DNA from: JBCCIM01 sp045106435
Lineage (GTDB): Bacteria; Bacteroidota; Rhodothermia; Rhodothermales; JAHQVL01
Assembly: GCA_045106435.1 (NCBI GenBank)
Contig: JBGCEN010000114.1
Coordinates: 1 to 19,801 of the forward strand
DNA length: 19,801 nt
Direction of reading: 5' to 3'
Both the position numbers and the translations under genes were made by a program. Below the pieces are notes generated by a model. That model saw only the letters and a program-made list of their open reading frames with translations. It had not been told where the DNA came from and searched no databases. Shown piece by piece: positions 1-7,319 of this stretch (position 1 is the first letter of the stretch; the number at the start of each line of letters is the position of its first letter).

Positions 1-614
1 TCCAGTGCAGGCTGAAAATCGCCCAAAGGCAGATACCAATGCGTCGTCTTCCGTAATTCAGGCGTTGCATCAGATAGCGTACTCTTGGGGTTAACCAATT
101 CGCGTGGACTTAGCGTGGTGCCGCAATTCTCACACTGATCACCATAGGCATCTTCATACCCACAATTAGGGCAGTTTCCTTTTACAAACCGATCGGCCAG
201 AAAAATGCCTACTTCTGGATCGAACAGCTGCTCTTCCGTTCTTAATCGAAACGAGTTATTCTCCGACAAGCGGTTGAAAAAGGCCTGACTTGTTTCGCGA
301 TGTATATCCGTTGTTGTACGGCTATAAATATCAAAGCTCATCCCAAATTTCTCAAAGCTGTCTTTGATCATTGGATGGTATTTATCTACAATATCGCGTG
401 GACTAATGCCTTGCTGTTTGGCGCGAATCATAATCGCAACGCCCATCTCATCTGAACCGCTCACAAAGACGAGGTCCCTCCCTTTCATTCGCTCATATCG
501 GCAATAAAGATCAGCCGGCAAATAAGCGCCGGCCAAATGCCCGAGATGTAAAGGACCATTGGCATACGGCAACGCCGCAGTTACCATAATTCGTTTGTGT
601 TTCGATTCACTCAT
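1..614 (-). CDS. metG: Methionyl-tRNA synthetase, N-terminal part (cut by window edge)
   Basis: This enzyme charges tRNA-Met with methionine using ATP in the cytoplasm. About 204 N-terminal residues are visible; the rest, including the KMSKS loop, lies beyond base 1. The class I signature appears as HLGH at residues 23-26, after the MetRS-like opening VTAALPYANGPLHLGH. A SGSDEMG segment follows, and a zinc-knot pattern CPNC then CENC is seen near residues 155-170, typical of the four-cysteine MetRS type. The ATG at 614-612 gives a normal N-terminus; a second ATG at residue 10 is possible but would leave little before the catalytic domain. The gene diverges from hisB across a gap of about 270 bp. 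No defect is visible in the part present. Confidence 0.95.
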   Translation of the reverse strand, partial: MSESKHKRIMVTAALPYANGPLHLGHLAGAYLPADLYCRYERMKGRDLVFVSGSDEMGVAIMIRAKQQGISPRDIVDKYHPMIKDSFEKFGMSFDIYSRTTTDIHRETSQAFFNRLSENNSFRLRTEEQLFDPEVGIFLADRFVKGNCPNCGYEDAYGDQCENCGTTLSPRELVNPKSTLSDATPELRKTTHWYLPLGDFQPAL

Positions 615-809
615 CTTCTTTTCCTGTAGAACTCAAATAAGGCCATAGAGTACGATTACCCACGCATCTGGTTCATTTTTAACCTGAGATAATGCAGCAC
701 AACCCACCCGTATCACGTGAAGAAATGACTATAATTCAAGTATGTGCGTGTATTCAAGAAACGTAGCACCAGACAAGCGTAATAACTGGAGTTGATTTAT
801 CTGGTCTTT

Positions 810-884
810 ATGATTAAAGACTGCAATTTAATTGGCCGGATTTTAATTGGCCACATTTTAATAGACCGCATCTTTATTGACCAC
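810..884 (+). repeat. Degenerate 15-bp tandem repeat abutting the hisB start
   Basis: Four consecutive 15-bp units are visible at 825-839, 840-854, 855-869 and 870-884. Units two to four read ATTTTAATTGGCCAC, ATTTTAATAGACCGC and ATCTTTATTGACCAC. A weaker fifth unit (10 of 15 matches to the third) lies at 810-824. The hisB ATG starts two bases after the last unit, so the repeat forms the whole proximal 5' leader. It is not translated in the hisB frame because a TAG lies at 862-864. No Shine-Dalgarno sequence is present. Confidence 0.8.
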
Positions 885-885
885 C

Positions 886-1488
886 ATGCAAAACGCCACA
901 CGTCCAAGACAGGCTTCTGTTAACCGTGAAACCAAAGAAACCAAAATCAGCGTATCCCTTACCCTCGACGGCAAGGGCACTTATGAAAATAATACAGGCG
1001 TAGGTTTCCTGGATCATATGTTGGACTTGTTTGCCAAGCATGGTCAGTTTGACTTATCCGTGCATTGTGATGGGGATTTACACATCGATGACCACCATAC
1101 TGTGGAAGATATAGGGATTACAATGGGGCAAGCATTTGCAGAAGCACTCGGCGACAAAGCGTTCATAAATCGCTACGGCACGGCATATGTACCTATGGAT
1201 GAAGCGCTTGCCCGGGCCGTGGTTGATCTATCTGGAAGGTTTTATTTGCAGTATGACGCATCCTTCAAGAGAAACAGAGTGGGTGCATTATCCACAGAAA
1301 TGGTTGAGCATTTTTGGTACAGCTTTGCTGAAAAGGCACAGATGAACTTGCACATCAATGTACTTGCCGGCCGGAATGAACACCATAAAATCGAAGCCAT
1401 TTACAAAGCCGTAGCCCGTGCGCTTCGGGAAGCCATCAAACGTGACACGACAAATCCAGAGATGGCTTCTACAAAAGGCATGCTTTAA
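886..1488 (+). CDS. hisB: Imidazoleglycerol-phosphate dehydratase
   Basis: HisB dehydrates imidazole glycerol phosphate to imidazole acetol phosphate in histidine synthesis, using a manganese centre. The 200-residue protein is the stand-alone dehydratase, without the phosphatase domain fused to it in enteric bacteria. Metal-binding motifs are in place: DHM and KHG histidines near residues 43-52, DHHTVED at 69-75, and NEHHKIE at 164-170, the two halves of the duplicated fold. I chose the ATG at 886; a TTG at 877 is in frame but would start inside the upstream 15-bp repeat. The gene is followed after 75 bp by proC and heads a cluster with hisH and hisA. Confidence 0.96.
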   Translation: MQNATRPRQASVNRETKETKISVSLTLDGKGTYENNTGVGFLDHMLDLFAKHGQFDLSVHCDGDLHIDDHHTVEDIGITMGQAFAEALGDKAFINRYGTAYVPMDEALARAVVDLSGRFYLQYDASFKRNRVGALSTEMVEHFWYSFAEKAQMNLHINVLAGRNEHHKIEAIYKAVARALREAIKRDTTNPEMASTKGML

Positions 1489-1563
1489 TCTGGCTGGCAC
1501 GGCGTGACCAACAAAACGAGTGTTTACTAAAGCATAAATTAATCTTTTACCTAAAGAAAAAGC

Positions 1564-2406
1564 ATGGGCACATCAAGGCTACTTTCAAATCATAAAATAG
1601 CAGTTATCGGCGCCGGCAACATGGGCCGTGCTATTATTGGCGGGCTCTTAAAAGGAAACGATGCAGATGCAGGACAAATTAGTGCTTCTCGCAGAAGCGA
1701 ACGAGCTTTAAAGGCGCTGGAAGAACAGTTTCCAGGAATAAAAACATCGTCAGATAATGTCGAAACAGTAAAAGATGCAACGATCGTCATTTTGGCTGTA
1801 AAGCCTCAAATGGTAATCAAAGTTATTAAAGAAATCAAAGCGGCTATTACCGAAGAAACGCTCATTATTTCGGTACTGGCAGGGATTACAACGCAAACAC
1901 TGCAAGAACGATTTGAGCTTAATCTGCCCGTAGTGCGCACAATGCCTAATACCCCGGCACTGGTTGATGAAGGTGCAACAGCCATCTGTGCCGGCGATTT
2001 TGCATCAGAAGAAGATCTTAACAGTGCGCGTGCAGTCTTCGAAGCGGTAGGAAGTGTAGAGGCCGTTCCTGAGTATCTGATGGATGCGATTACAGGATTA
2101 TCAGGGAGTGGGCCAGCCTATATCTACATGATTATAGAAGCCCTGACAGATGCCGGCGTAAAACAAGGCATCCCACGCACCATAGCGGCCTCTTTATCTG
2201 CACAAACCGTGCTTGGAGCGGCCAAGCTGGTTATAGAAACAGGCAAACATCCGGCTATCCTGAAAGATGAAGTAACCACGCCGGGCGGCACCACCATTTC
2301 AGCCATTGCCGAGCTCGAAAGCCACGGGCTTCGCAACATGCTGATACATGCTGTCGCCACCGCTACGGCACGCTCAAAAGAACTGAGCGAAGTCAAAGAA
2401 AATTAA
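1564..2406 (+). CDS. proC: Pyrroline-5-carboxylate reductase
   Basis: ProC reduces pyrroline-5-carboxylate to proline with NAD(P)H. The 280-residue protein has the family's usual length. The dinucleotide-binding Rossmann loop GAGNMG is at residues 16-21, followed by AVKP at 78-81, MPNTP at 127-131, the substrate-binding GLSGSGPAY at 178-186 and TTPGGTT at 238-244. The start ATG follows an A-rich stretch without a Shine-Dalgarno sequence. It sits between hisB and hisH, all co-directional, so it is probably transcribed with the histidine genes although it belongs to proline synthesis. All key residues look intact. Confidence 0.96.
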   Translation: MGTSRLLSNHKIAVIGAGNMGRAIIGGLLKGNDADAGQISASRRSERALKALEEQFPGIKTSSDNVETVKDATIVILAVKPQMVIKVIKEIKAAITEETLIISVLAGITTQTLQERFELNLPVVRTMPNTPALVDEGATAICAGDFASEEDLNSARAVFEAVGSVEAVPEYLMDAITGLSGSGPAYIYMIIEALTDAGVKQGIPRTIAASLSAQTVLGAAKLVIETGKHPAILKDEVTTPGGTTISAIAELESHGLRNMLIHAVATATARSKELSEVKEN

Positions 2407-2424
2407 AATCGACTGGAGACGTTG

Positions 2425-2459
2425 AACCCAGAACCCAGAACCCAGAACTTTAAACCCCA
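2425..2459 (+). repeat. Heptamer array (AACCCAG family) upstream of hisH
   Basis: Five 7-bp units all begin with AAC: AACCCAG three times, then AACTTTA and AACCCCA. The array starts 18 bp after the proC stop and ends about 28 bp before the hisH ATG. A 13-mer, TTGAACCCAGAAC (2422-2434), recurs exactly at 15838-15850 before atpH. Confidence 0.85.
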
Positions 2460-2487
2460 ATCTCCCCCACCGAACAAGTCAAAAACG

Positions 2488-3177
2488 ATGGTCTGCATTA
2501 TAGATTATGGCATTGGCAATCTGCGCTCCATGGAGAAAGCACTAGAAGCTGTTGGTGCTACTGTGATTCGCTCCGATAAACCAGTAGATATTGAGCGTGC
2601 CAGTCACGTGGTTTTACCTGGCGTAGGCGCGTTTGGGGCATGCGCAGATGAAATCAGGAATAGAGACCTCATACCATCGATACAACAAGCGATTGATTCG
2701 GGCAAACCCTTTCTTGGTGTCTGTGTAGGCATGCAGCTGTTGTTTGAAGTAAGCGAAGAAATGGGGTTGCATGATGGGCTGGGCGTGATGCCGGGACGGG
2801 TGGTCAGGTTTAAACACGTGTATGAACCTGCTTTAGCTACAGCCGGCAATAGCGATACAGGCAGTTTGCCAAATGAAGCAGCAGGAGCAAGCAAGGGGCT
2901 AAAGATCCCGCACATGGGTTGGAATACGGCCATCCCAACGAGGCCATCTCCACTACTGGAAGGATTAAAATCGCCGGCCTATTTTTACTTTGTACATTCG
3001 TTTCATGCAGTGGCAGATAACCCCGAAGATGTGCTTGCGAGTACCACATACGGCACGCATTTCCCTGCGATTGTACAACGGAACAACGTTTTCGGGGTCC
3101 AGTTCCACCCCGAGAAGAGCCACGACAATGGCCTGTTGGTATTGAGAAATTTTGCCCGCCTCAACAGTAACGTTTAG
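2488..3177 (+). CDS. hisH: Imidazole glycerol phosphate synthase, glutaminase subunit
   Basis: HisH is the class I glutamine amidotransferase that feeds ammonia to HisF in imidazole glycerol phosphate synthesis. The protein is 229 residues, longer than the roughly 200 usual for the family, owing to a low-complexity stretch of small residues at about 113-137. The nucleophile is C79 in GVCVGMQ, and the rest of the triad is H207 and E209 in QFHPEKS. I chose the ATG at 2488, which gives the canonical opening IIDYGIGNLRSM; the in-frame TTG at 2422 would translate a heptamer array and is unlikely. Its partner hisF is not found next to hisA, so it must be encoded elsewhere. Confidence 0.95.
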   Translation: MVCIIDYGIGNLRSMEKALEAVGATVIRSDKPVDIERASHVVLPGVGAFGACADEIRNRDLIPSIQQAIDSGKPFLGVCVGMQLLFEVSEEMGLHDGLGVMPGRVVRFKHVYEPALATAGNSDTGSLPNEAAGASKGLKIPHMGWNTAIPTRPSPLLEGLKSPAYFYFVHSFHAVADNPEDVLASTTYGTHFPAIVQRNNVFGVQFHPEKSHDNGLLVLRNFARLNSNV

Positions 3178-3286
3178 TCGTTCATCTTCATTATCCCTCA
3201 AATATTATAATCTGATGGAAGGAATTGCAGCGCATAGTTTATAACATGCAGAGCTGTTTCAACATCACTGAAAAATAAAAAGCACA

Positions 3287-4075
3287 ATGCTGATTATTCC
3301 AGCCATCGATTTAAGAGGCGGCCGATGCGTTCGGCTATACCAGGGTTCTTATGAAAAAGAAACCGTCTATTACGACGACCCGGTGAAAATGGCGAGGCTT
3401 TGGCGTGTTCAGAATGCCAAAGTATTACACGTTGTGGACCTGGATGCAGCACGAGGAGATACGGAAGGCTCTGCCCCGAATCGTATCGTTATCAAAGATA
3501 TTTGCGAAGCGCTCGATATCCCTGTACAGCTCGGTGGCGGCATTCGCTCGATGGAGGATATTAAAGCGGCCCTTGACCTTGGTGTTTACCGCGTCATTAT
3601 AGGCACAGCTGCAGTAAAAAATCCTGCGCTCGTATCAGAAGCGGTCAAAGAGTTTGGTTCTCATCGCATTGTTGTTGGTATTGATGCAAAAAATGGCGAA
3701 GTCCGGACAGATGGTTGGATGGCGGGCAGTGGCATCGACGCCATAGAACTCGCATTGGACATGCAAAGCCGCGGCTGCCGGCGTATCGTATATACCGACA
3801 TCAGTCGTGACGGGACCATGGAAGGCCCCAATATCGAAGCGTACCTCGCAATGGCCAGCAAACTCGATACCGTCTGCCTCACCGCTTCTGGTGGCGTTGG
3901 GGATCACACACACCTCATCAACATCGCCAAACTCAAATCAAAAAAAGTCGACTCGATTATCGTAGGCAAGGCCCTCTATGAAAACAAATTCCCCTGCCAG
4001 GAGATTTGGTGCTGGCACCAGAAGGATGACGTTAATTTGAACGAGTTCTCTACGGCAAAATTGAAGGATTGCTAG
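3287..4075 (+). CDS. hisA: ProFAR isomerase (HisA)
   Basis: HisA isomerises ProFAR to PRFAR, an Amadori rearrangement on a TIM barrel. Catalytic D8 lies in IPAIDLRGG, the phosphate-binding GGGIRS is at 83-88, GIDAKNG with the second acidic residue is at 131-137, DISRDGTMEGPN follows at 171-182, and ASGGVGD is at 210-216. At 262 residues it exceeds the family's usual 240-250, because after the normal ending (GKALYE) there is a tail of about 30 residues containing CQEIWCWH. The TAG stop lies within the CTAG that bounds the downstream palindromic element. Since CTAG is present at both sides of that element, the stop probably existed before insertion. Confidence 0.95.
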   Translation: MLIIPAIDLRGGRCVRLYQGSYEKETVYYDDPVKMARLWRVQNAKVLHVVDLDAARGDTEGSAPNRIVIKDICEALDIPVQLGGGIRSMEDIKAALDLGVYRVIIGTAAVKNPALVSEAVKEFGSHRIVVGIDAKNGEVRTDGWMAGSGIDAIELALDMQSRGCRRIVYTDISRDGTMEGPNIEAYLAMASKLDTVCLTASGGVGDHTHLINIAKLKSKKVDSIIVGKALYENKFPCQEIWCWHQKDDVNLNEFSTAKLKDC

Positions 4076-4238
4076 GGTGTGTGGACAATTAGCAGGGAAA
4101 AGAGCATTCGATGGCATTTTTGTTCAGATCAAGGCGCTTTTTGAGTTCGATGCAGCGCATCGGGCGCAAAAAGGAACGCAGATATGGGCAAAAAGGACGC
4201 GAAATGCATTTTGCAAGTTAATTGTCCACACGCCCTAG
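4072..4238. mobile_element. 167-bp MITE-like palindromic element with 20-bp terminal inverted repeats
   Basis: The left end CTAGGGTGTGTGGACAATTA (4072-4091) is matched in inverse by 4219-4238 at 19 of 20 bases. The interior also folds imperfectly: CTTTTTG at 4137-4143 pairs with CAAAAAG at 4167-4173, and inside that CGATGC pairs with GCATCG across an AGC loop (4148-4162). There is no coding capacity. CTAG at both ends may be the duplicated target, either the whole CTAG or its central TA as known for IS630/Tc1-type elements. The parent transposase family is not determined. Confidence 0.85.
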
Positions 4239-4408
4239 TACTATGTCAGGGAAATAAATGAAGTATTGAGCAACATAAGGTACGATGAGTACGAGTGGTG
4301 CGAGGTGTACGAAAGAAGAAAAGAAGACTTTTTCGTACCCATCGTACGCTAATACGCTTCGTACCCTGAAAATCTGATACTCCATTTATTTCCCTTACAG
4401 AGTACTAG
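4235..4408. mobile_element. 174-bp foldback element with 32-bp terminal inverted repeats
   Basis: The left 32 bases (4235-4266) and the inverse of the right 32 bases (4377-4408) agree at 29 positions; both begin CTAGTACT and include AGGGAAATAAATG. Inside are two inverted arms rich in TACG, each showing a rough 9-bp periodicity: TACGATGAG and TACGAGTGG in the left arm, ATCGTACGC and TAATACGCT in the right arm. The element shares its left CTAG with the right end of the neighbouring 167-bp element but has unrelated ends, so it is a different family. It encodes no protein. Confidence 0.85.
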
Positions 4409-4638
4409 TCCATATACAGCAGAAGCGTAAAATAACCGGGTGGGGCCACCTTCTGCTCGTATCTACTTGTAGGCATATCATATTGTAATATCTACGCCTG
4501 CTGCTGTCGGTCTTAATGTGCTTTTCTTGAAAAAATGATGTGTTGCCGTTCGTTGGATTGGAAATTGTGATGAATGACTTAAGAACCAATGTTTAAATTT
4601 TGAATAAACCACACTGAGTGGATAAGCACTGTGTAGAA
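4409..4638. other. Leader region upstream of the PqqD-like gene
   Basis: This stretch shows no convincing ORF; the longest ATG-initiated candidates on the plus strand are 8-11 codons, so no peptide precursor for the downstream PqqD-like gene is visible here. An inverted repeat, GCAGAAG at 4419-4425 with CTTCTGC at 4450-4456, encloses GTGGGGCCAC and could form a hairpin in the leader RNA or act as a weak terminator for the histidine cluster, although no T-run follows. Confidence 0.4.
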
Positions 4639-4977
4639 ATGCAGCAATCAGAAACATCTCTTGATTTATCACTATCAGCAAGTCCTCGGAAGAAAGCCGG
4701 CGTCATGGCTCAGCAAGTACTTGATGAAATGGTCTTGTATGATGGCAATACCGAAATGGGTTATTCTTTAAATGCATCTGCGCGTTCAATTTGGGATTTG
4801 TGTGATGGCGAGCGAAGCTTGGGCGCAATTTGTGATGAGATCGCACAAGACCTGGATATCGAGGCCGGGATGCTTCATAATGACGTTATGACAACGGTCA
4901 AAGAACTGATGAAGCTGGGATTACTTAAAATTGGTGCACAAGAAGACGCATCCGAGCTCGGCGAGGCCGCGGTATAA
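4639..4977 (+). CDS. PqqD-family protein (RiPP recognition element type)
   Basis: The 112-residue protein matches the PqqD fold, which binds leader peptides of ribosomally made, modified peptides and hands them to the modifying enzyme. The family pattern is visible: P16 in SPRKKAG, VLYD near 32-35, then LNASARSIWDLCDG at 43-56 followed by a helix with AICDEIA, and a C-terminal VKELMKLGLL. I chose the ATG at 4639; a GTG at 4618 would add seven residues. The stop codon is followed after two bases by the ATG of an HPr-kinase-like protein, so the two are translationally coupled. Pairs of this kind occur in lasso-peptide-like and exopolysaccharide-associated loci; here no precursor, cyclase, radical SAM enzyme or protease gene adjoins. 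Confidence 0.8.
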   Translation: MQQSETSLDLSLSASPRKKAGVMAQQVLDEMVLYDGNTEMGYSLNASARSIWDLCDGERSLGAICDEIAQDLDIEAGMLHNDVMTTVKELMKLGLLKIGAQEDASELGEAAV

Positions 4978-4979
4978 AG

Positions 4980-5813
4980 ATGGTGGAAACCAAGCAGATG
5001 CATTACATTTCCTTTGCAAACCAGGAAGTTGCTGTACTGTCTGATGTACCAGAAGTTATTGCACCTTTTTTGTTTTCTTTCAAGGAGCTATTGGTTGAAG
5101 AACCGGCAGATCTTCTTGCTACACTGACGGTCGTGCGAGACGGCGATGGGTTCCGTGTTGAGGGGGCTCGTATGTTTGAAGGAGAGAAGGAGACGCCGAA
5201 GGGGGTGTTACAGTGCTTGAAATTTGAAGTAATCCACCGATTTGTGGAAGTCCATCCTGAATTATTGTGGTTGCATGCCGGCGCAGCCTCGTTGGAAGGC
5301 AATGCCGTGATGCTTTGCGGTGCGTGGGGAAGTGGAAAAAGCACCATGGTAGGGAATCTCTGCAGGAAAGGCTGGACCTATCTATCTGACGATATTGTGC
5401 CGGTGAAGATGGCCGACAGTTGCCTCGTTTCCTTTCCGCTTACACCCATGATGCGGTTTCATGATCAAGCAGACGGAGATATCCGTTTATCGCCTGAGGA
5501 AGTTTCAAACTTAAGTAAACAGGTGGTTGATTTAGATGAACAGGCATTTGCAAGAAGCACGAAGCAACTCTCAGCCATCATCTTCCCCCAGTACGACCCC
5601 CAGGCAGAGCGCATGGAATTGACGCCGATATCGCCGGCTACTGCTACCCTTGAGCTACTCAGGAATTGTTTAAACCTGAAATTCCACAAAGAAGACGCCG
5701 TGCATTATCTCGGCGGACTCGTTGAGAAACTACCCATCTATATGATGCGATACAACGACGGAGAAAAAGCAGCAGACGTGCTTATAGAAACCCATCTGAA
5801 GAATTACTCCTGA
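4980..5813 (+). CDS. HPr kinase-like P-loop ATPase
   Basis: The 277-residue protein resembles the C-terminal catalytic domain of HPr kinase/phosphorylase and the HprK-related kinases found beside PqqD genes. A conserved WLHAGA is at 97-102, the Walker A loop GAWGSGKST at 114-122, and the acidic SDDIVPV at 136-142, in the place where HprK has its catalytic acidic pair. The N-terminal 90 residues are not recognised. The HprK signature loop needed for phosphorylase activity is not apparent, so a kinase acting on a peptide or small molecule is more likely than carbon regulation. Start: the ATG two bases after the PqqD stop; a second ATG lies at residue 7. The gene ends one base before the convergent peptidase gene. 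Confidence 0.75.
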   Translation: MVETKQMHYISFANQEVAVLSDVPEVIAPFLFSFKELLVEEPADLLATLTVVRDGDGFRVEGARMFEGEKETPKGVLQCLKFEVIHRFVEVHPELLWLHAGAASLEGNAVMLCGAWGSGKSTMVGNLCRKGWTYLSDDIVPVKMADSCLVSFPLTPMMRFHDQADGDIRLSPEEVSNLSKQVVDLDEQAFARSTKQLSAIIFPQYDPQAERMELTPISPATATLELLRNCLNLKFHKEDAVHYLGGLVEKLPIYMMRYNDGEKAADVLIETHLKNYS

Positions 5814-5814
5814 G

Positions 5815-7173
5815 TTATTTGTTCACTGGGTGAGATCGAGGAATCAGCCAGAGAGACGTTTGCCGACCGTCGATATACCATGTGCTGCTACCATCAAAAA
5901 ATGCATCTTCTTCAAGCATAATACGCACGTTTTTGTTATTCCATTCGGGAATTGGTACGCTGGCATTTAGTTCGATCGAATAGGCTGTGTTTGCAAACAT
6001 GGGATAGTCACCGCGACCCGCTACGCCGCCTTGTTGGTCCCATAGTCCTATGGTTGGGCCGGCACCGTGACCCTGAAATCCAATCGGATGGGTATAGATC
6101 GACGGTGTGATACCTTCGGCGATGGCTTGTTTGCGTGTGTCGGCAAGAATTTCGTTTCCAGTACGGCCTTCGCCAAAGTGGGATGTCAGTATATCTTGTA
6201 AGCGGTTACCTGTCTTGAGCGCGTTTTTTAAACCCGCCGGCGCATCTGTTTCTCCAGGCTTTAAGATATATGCATGTTGCTGGGTATCTGTATTCAGTCT
6301 GAGGTATGTTATCCCAAAATCAACATGAATGAGATCGCCCGGTCGGATGACGTCTGCATCAGCCTTGGAAGAAAAAGAGTTTCTTGCTTCGGTTGCATCA
6401 TCGCGTTGAATGGAAACGCTTGGGTGAAACCAGGTCACAAGTTTTAGCGCTCTGATGCGTTCCCTGTACCACCACTCAACATCGGATGTAGAGGTAATGC
6501 CCGGTTGAATTACTTGCTCGGAGAGTCCTTCAGATATGATCTCATGCGCAATCTTGCAGATCATTGGGTAGACTTCCATTTCGGCGGCTGTTCTTGTTTC
6601 AAGCCAGCCAATAGCGAGGTTCTCTCCAGATACAATTCGATCTTGATAGGCAGCCGGCAATGCTTTGTGCAAGCCGTCAAACTCAGCATCGGTGAGCCCA
6701 TCTGCCAGGCCAAAGGTTGTCGACCTGTTTAGTGCAATTTTGTTTGGTTTTGCGATCGTAATGATTTCTGCAAGTCGGGCCCATTGATCGGGTTCTTGCT
6801 CTGGTTTCCAGCCGCTTGGGAAGAATTCGCCGATGTCGTATCGCGCAACTGCAATTCTCTCAACTCCTTTTTCCTCGCCATGATCAAAGAAAACGAGAAT
6901 GGTACGGCGGCGGGCGGCGATCCATGTGGCCGGCAACATACTGCGAATGACAGGATCTTCATTGTATTCACGTGCGCTGACAATCCACATATCGATGCCA
7001 TTGCGTCGCATCAGTTGAGGCACTACGTTCTCAAGTCGATCCATTAGCCAGTCGTCAACAACCGTAGCACGCTCCCGCATCGAAAGAATCACGGGCATGT
7101 TTTGTTGCGCGGCGGCCGGCATGGGCAGGAATAAAAAGATCAGGAATACAGTGGTCCAGGCTTGTTTTCTCAT
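5815..7173 (-). CDS. Exported M24 metallopeptidase (Xaa-Pro aminopeptidase-like)
   Basis: The 452-residue protein starts with a Sec signal (hydrophobic residues 8-20, then PAAAQQ), so it acts in the periplasm or outside. The N-terminal half (about 30-200) is creatinase/prolidase N-domain-like, and the C-terminal half is a pita-bread M24 domain. The five expected metal ligands can be traced: D285 in HVDFG, D296 in LNTDT, H369 in QGHGAG, E401 in SIELN, and E421 or E422 in MLEED. Between the first histidine (H362) and GHGAG the spacing is longer than in classical prolidases. Members cleave an N-terminal residue preceding proline, but some relatives have other substrates. The gene is convergent with the HPr-kinase-like gene, with a one-base gap. 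Confidence 0.88.
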   Translation of the reverse strand: MRKQAWTTVFLIFLFLPMPAAAQQNMPVILSMRERATVVDDWLMDRLENVVPQLMRRNGIDMWIVSAREYNEDPVIRSMLPATWIAARRRTILVFFDHGEEKGVERIAVARYDIGEFFPSGWKPEQEPDQWARLAEIITIAKPNKIALNRSTTFGLADGLTDAEFDGLHKALPAAYQDRIVSGENLAIGWLETRTAAEMEVYPMICKIAHEIISEGLSEQVIQPGITSTSDVEWWYRERIRALKLVTWFHPSVSIQRDDATEARNSFSSKADADVIRPGDLIHVDFGITYLRLNTDTQQHAYILKPGETDAPAGLKNALKTGNRLQDILTSHFGEGRTGNEILADTRKQAIAEGITPSIYTHPIGFQGHGAGPTIGLWDQQGGVAGRGDYPMFANTAYSIELNASVPIPEWNNKNVRIMLEEDAFFDGSSTWYIDGRQTSLWLIPRSHPVNK

Positions 7174-7319
7174 GTAAGGCAGGCTTCATATTAAAGTCTC
7201 TGCAAAAGTAAGAAACCTGACCTAGATATGCGTTATCTGCTCCGTTTATTCTGTATAAAAGGCCTTGAACCAGGACGATGAGCGTTTGGCTGGTTTGTTG
7301 GCCTTGGTTAAATGGGATA

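Noticed and set aside
730..735. TATAAT box upstream of hisB
   Set aside because: No matching -35 element at a sensible distance, and sigma recognition in this group differs from the E. coli consensus; not supported as a promoter.
2425..2459. CRISPR or microsatellite-type coding repeat
   Set aside because: Units are 7 bp with no spacers, and no cas genes are near; the array is not within a gene.
2422..2487. N-terminal extension of HisH from TTG at 2422
   Set aside because: It would translate the heptamer array into a Pro/Asn-rich peptide; the ATG at 2488 gives the canonical HisH opening.
4395..4681. Minus-strand frames of 64-67 residues upstream of the PqqD-like gene
   Set aside because: No family resemblance, overlap with the foldback element end and the PqqD start, and composition unlike the neighbouring genes.
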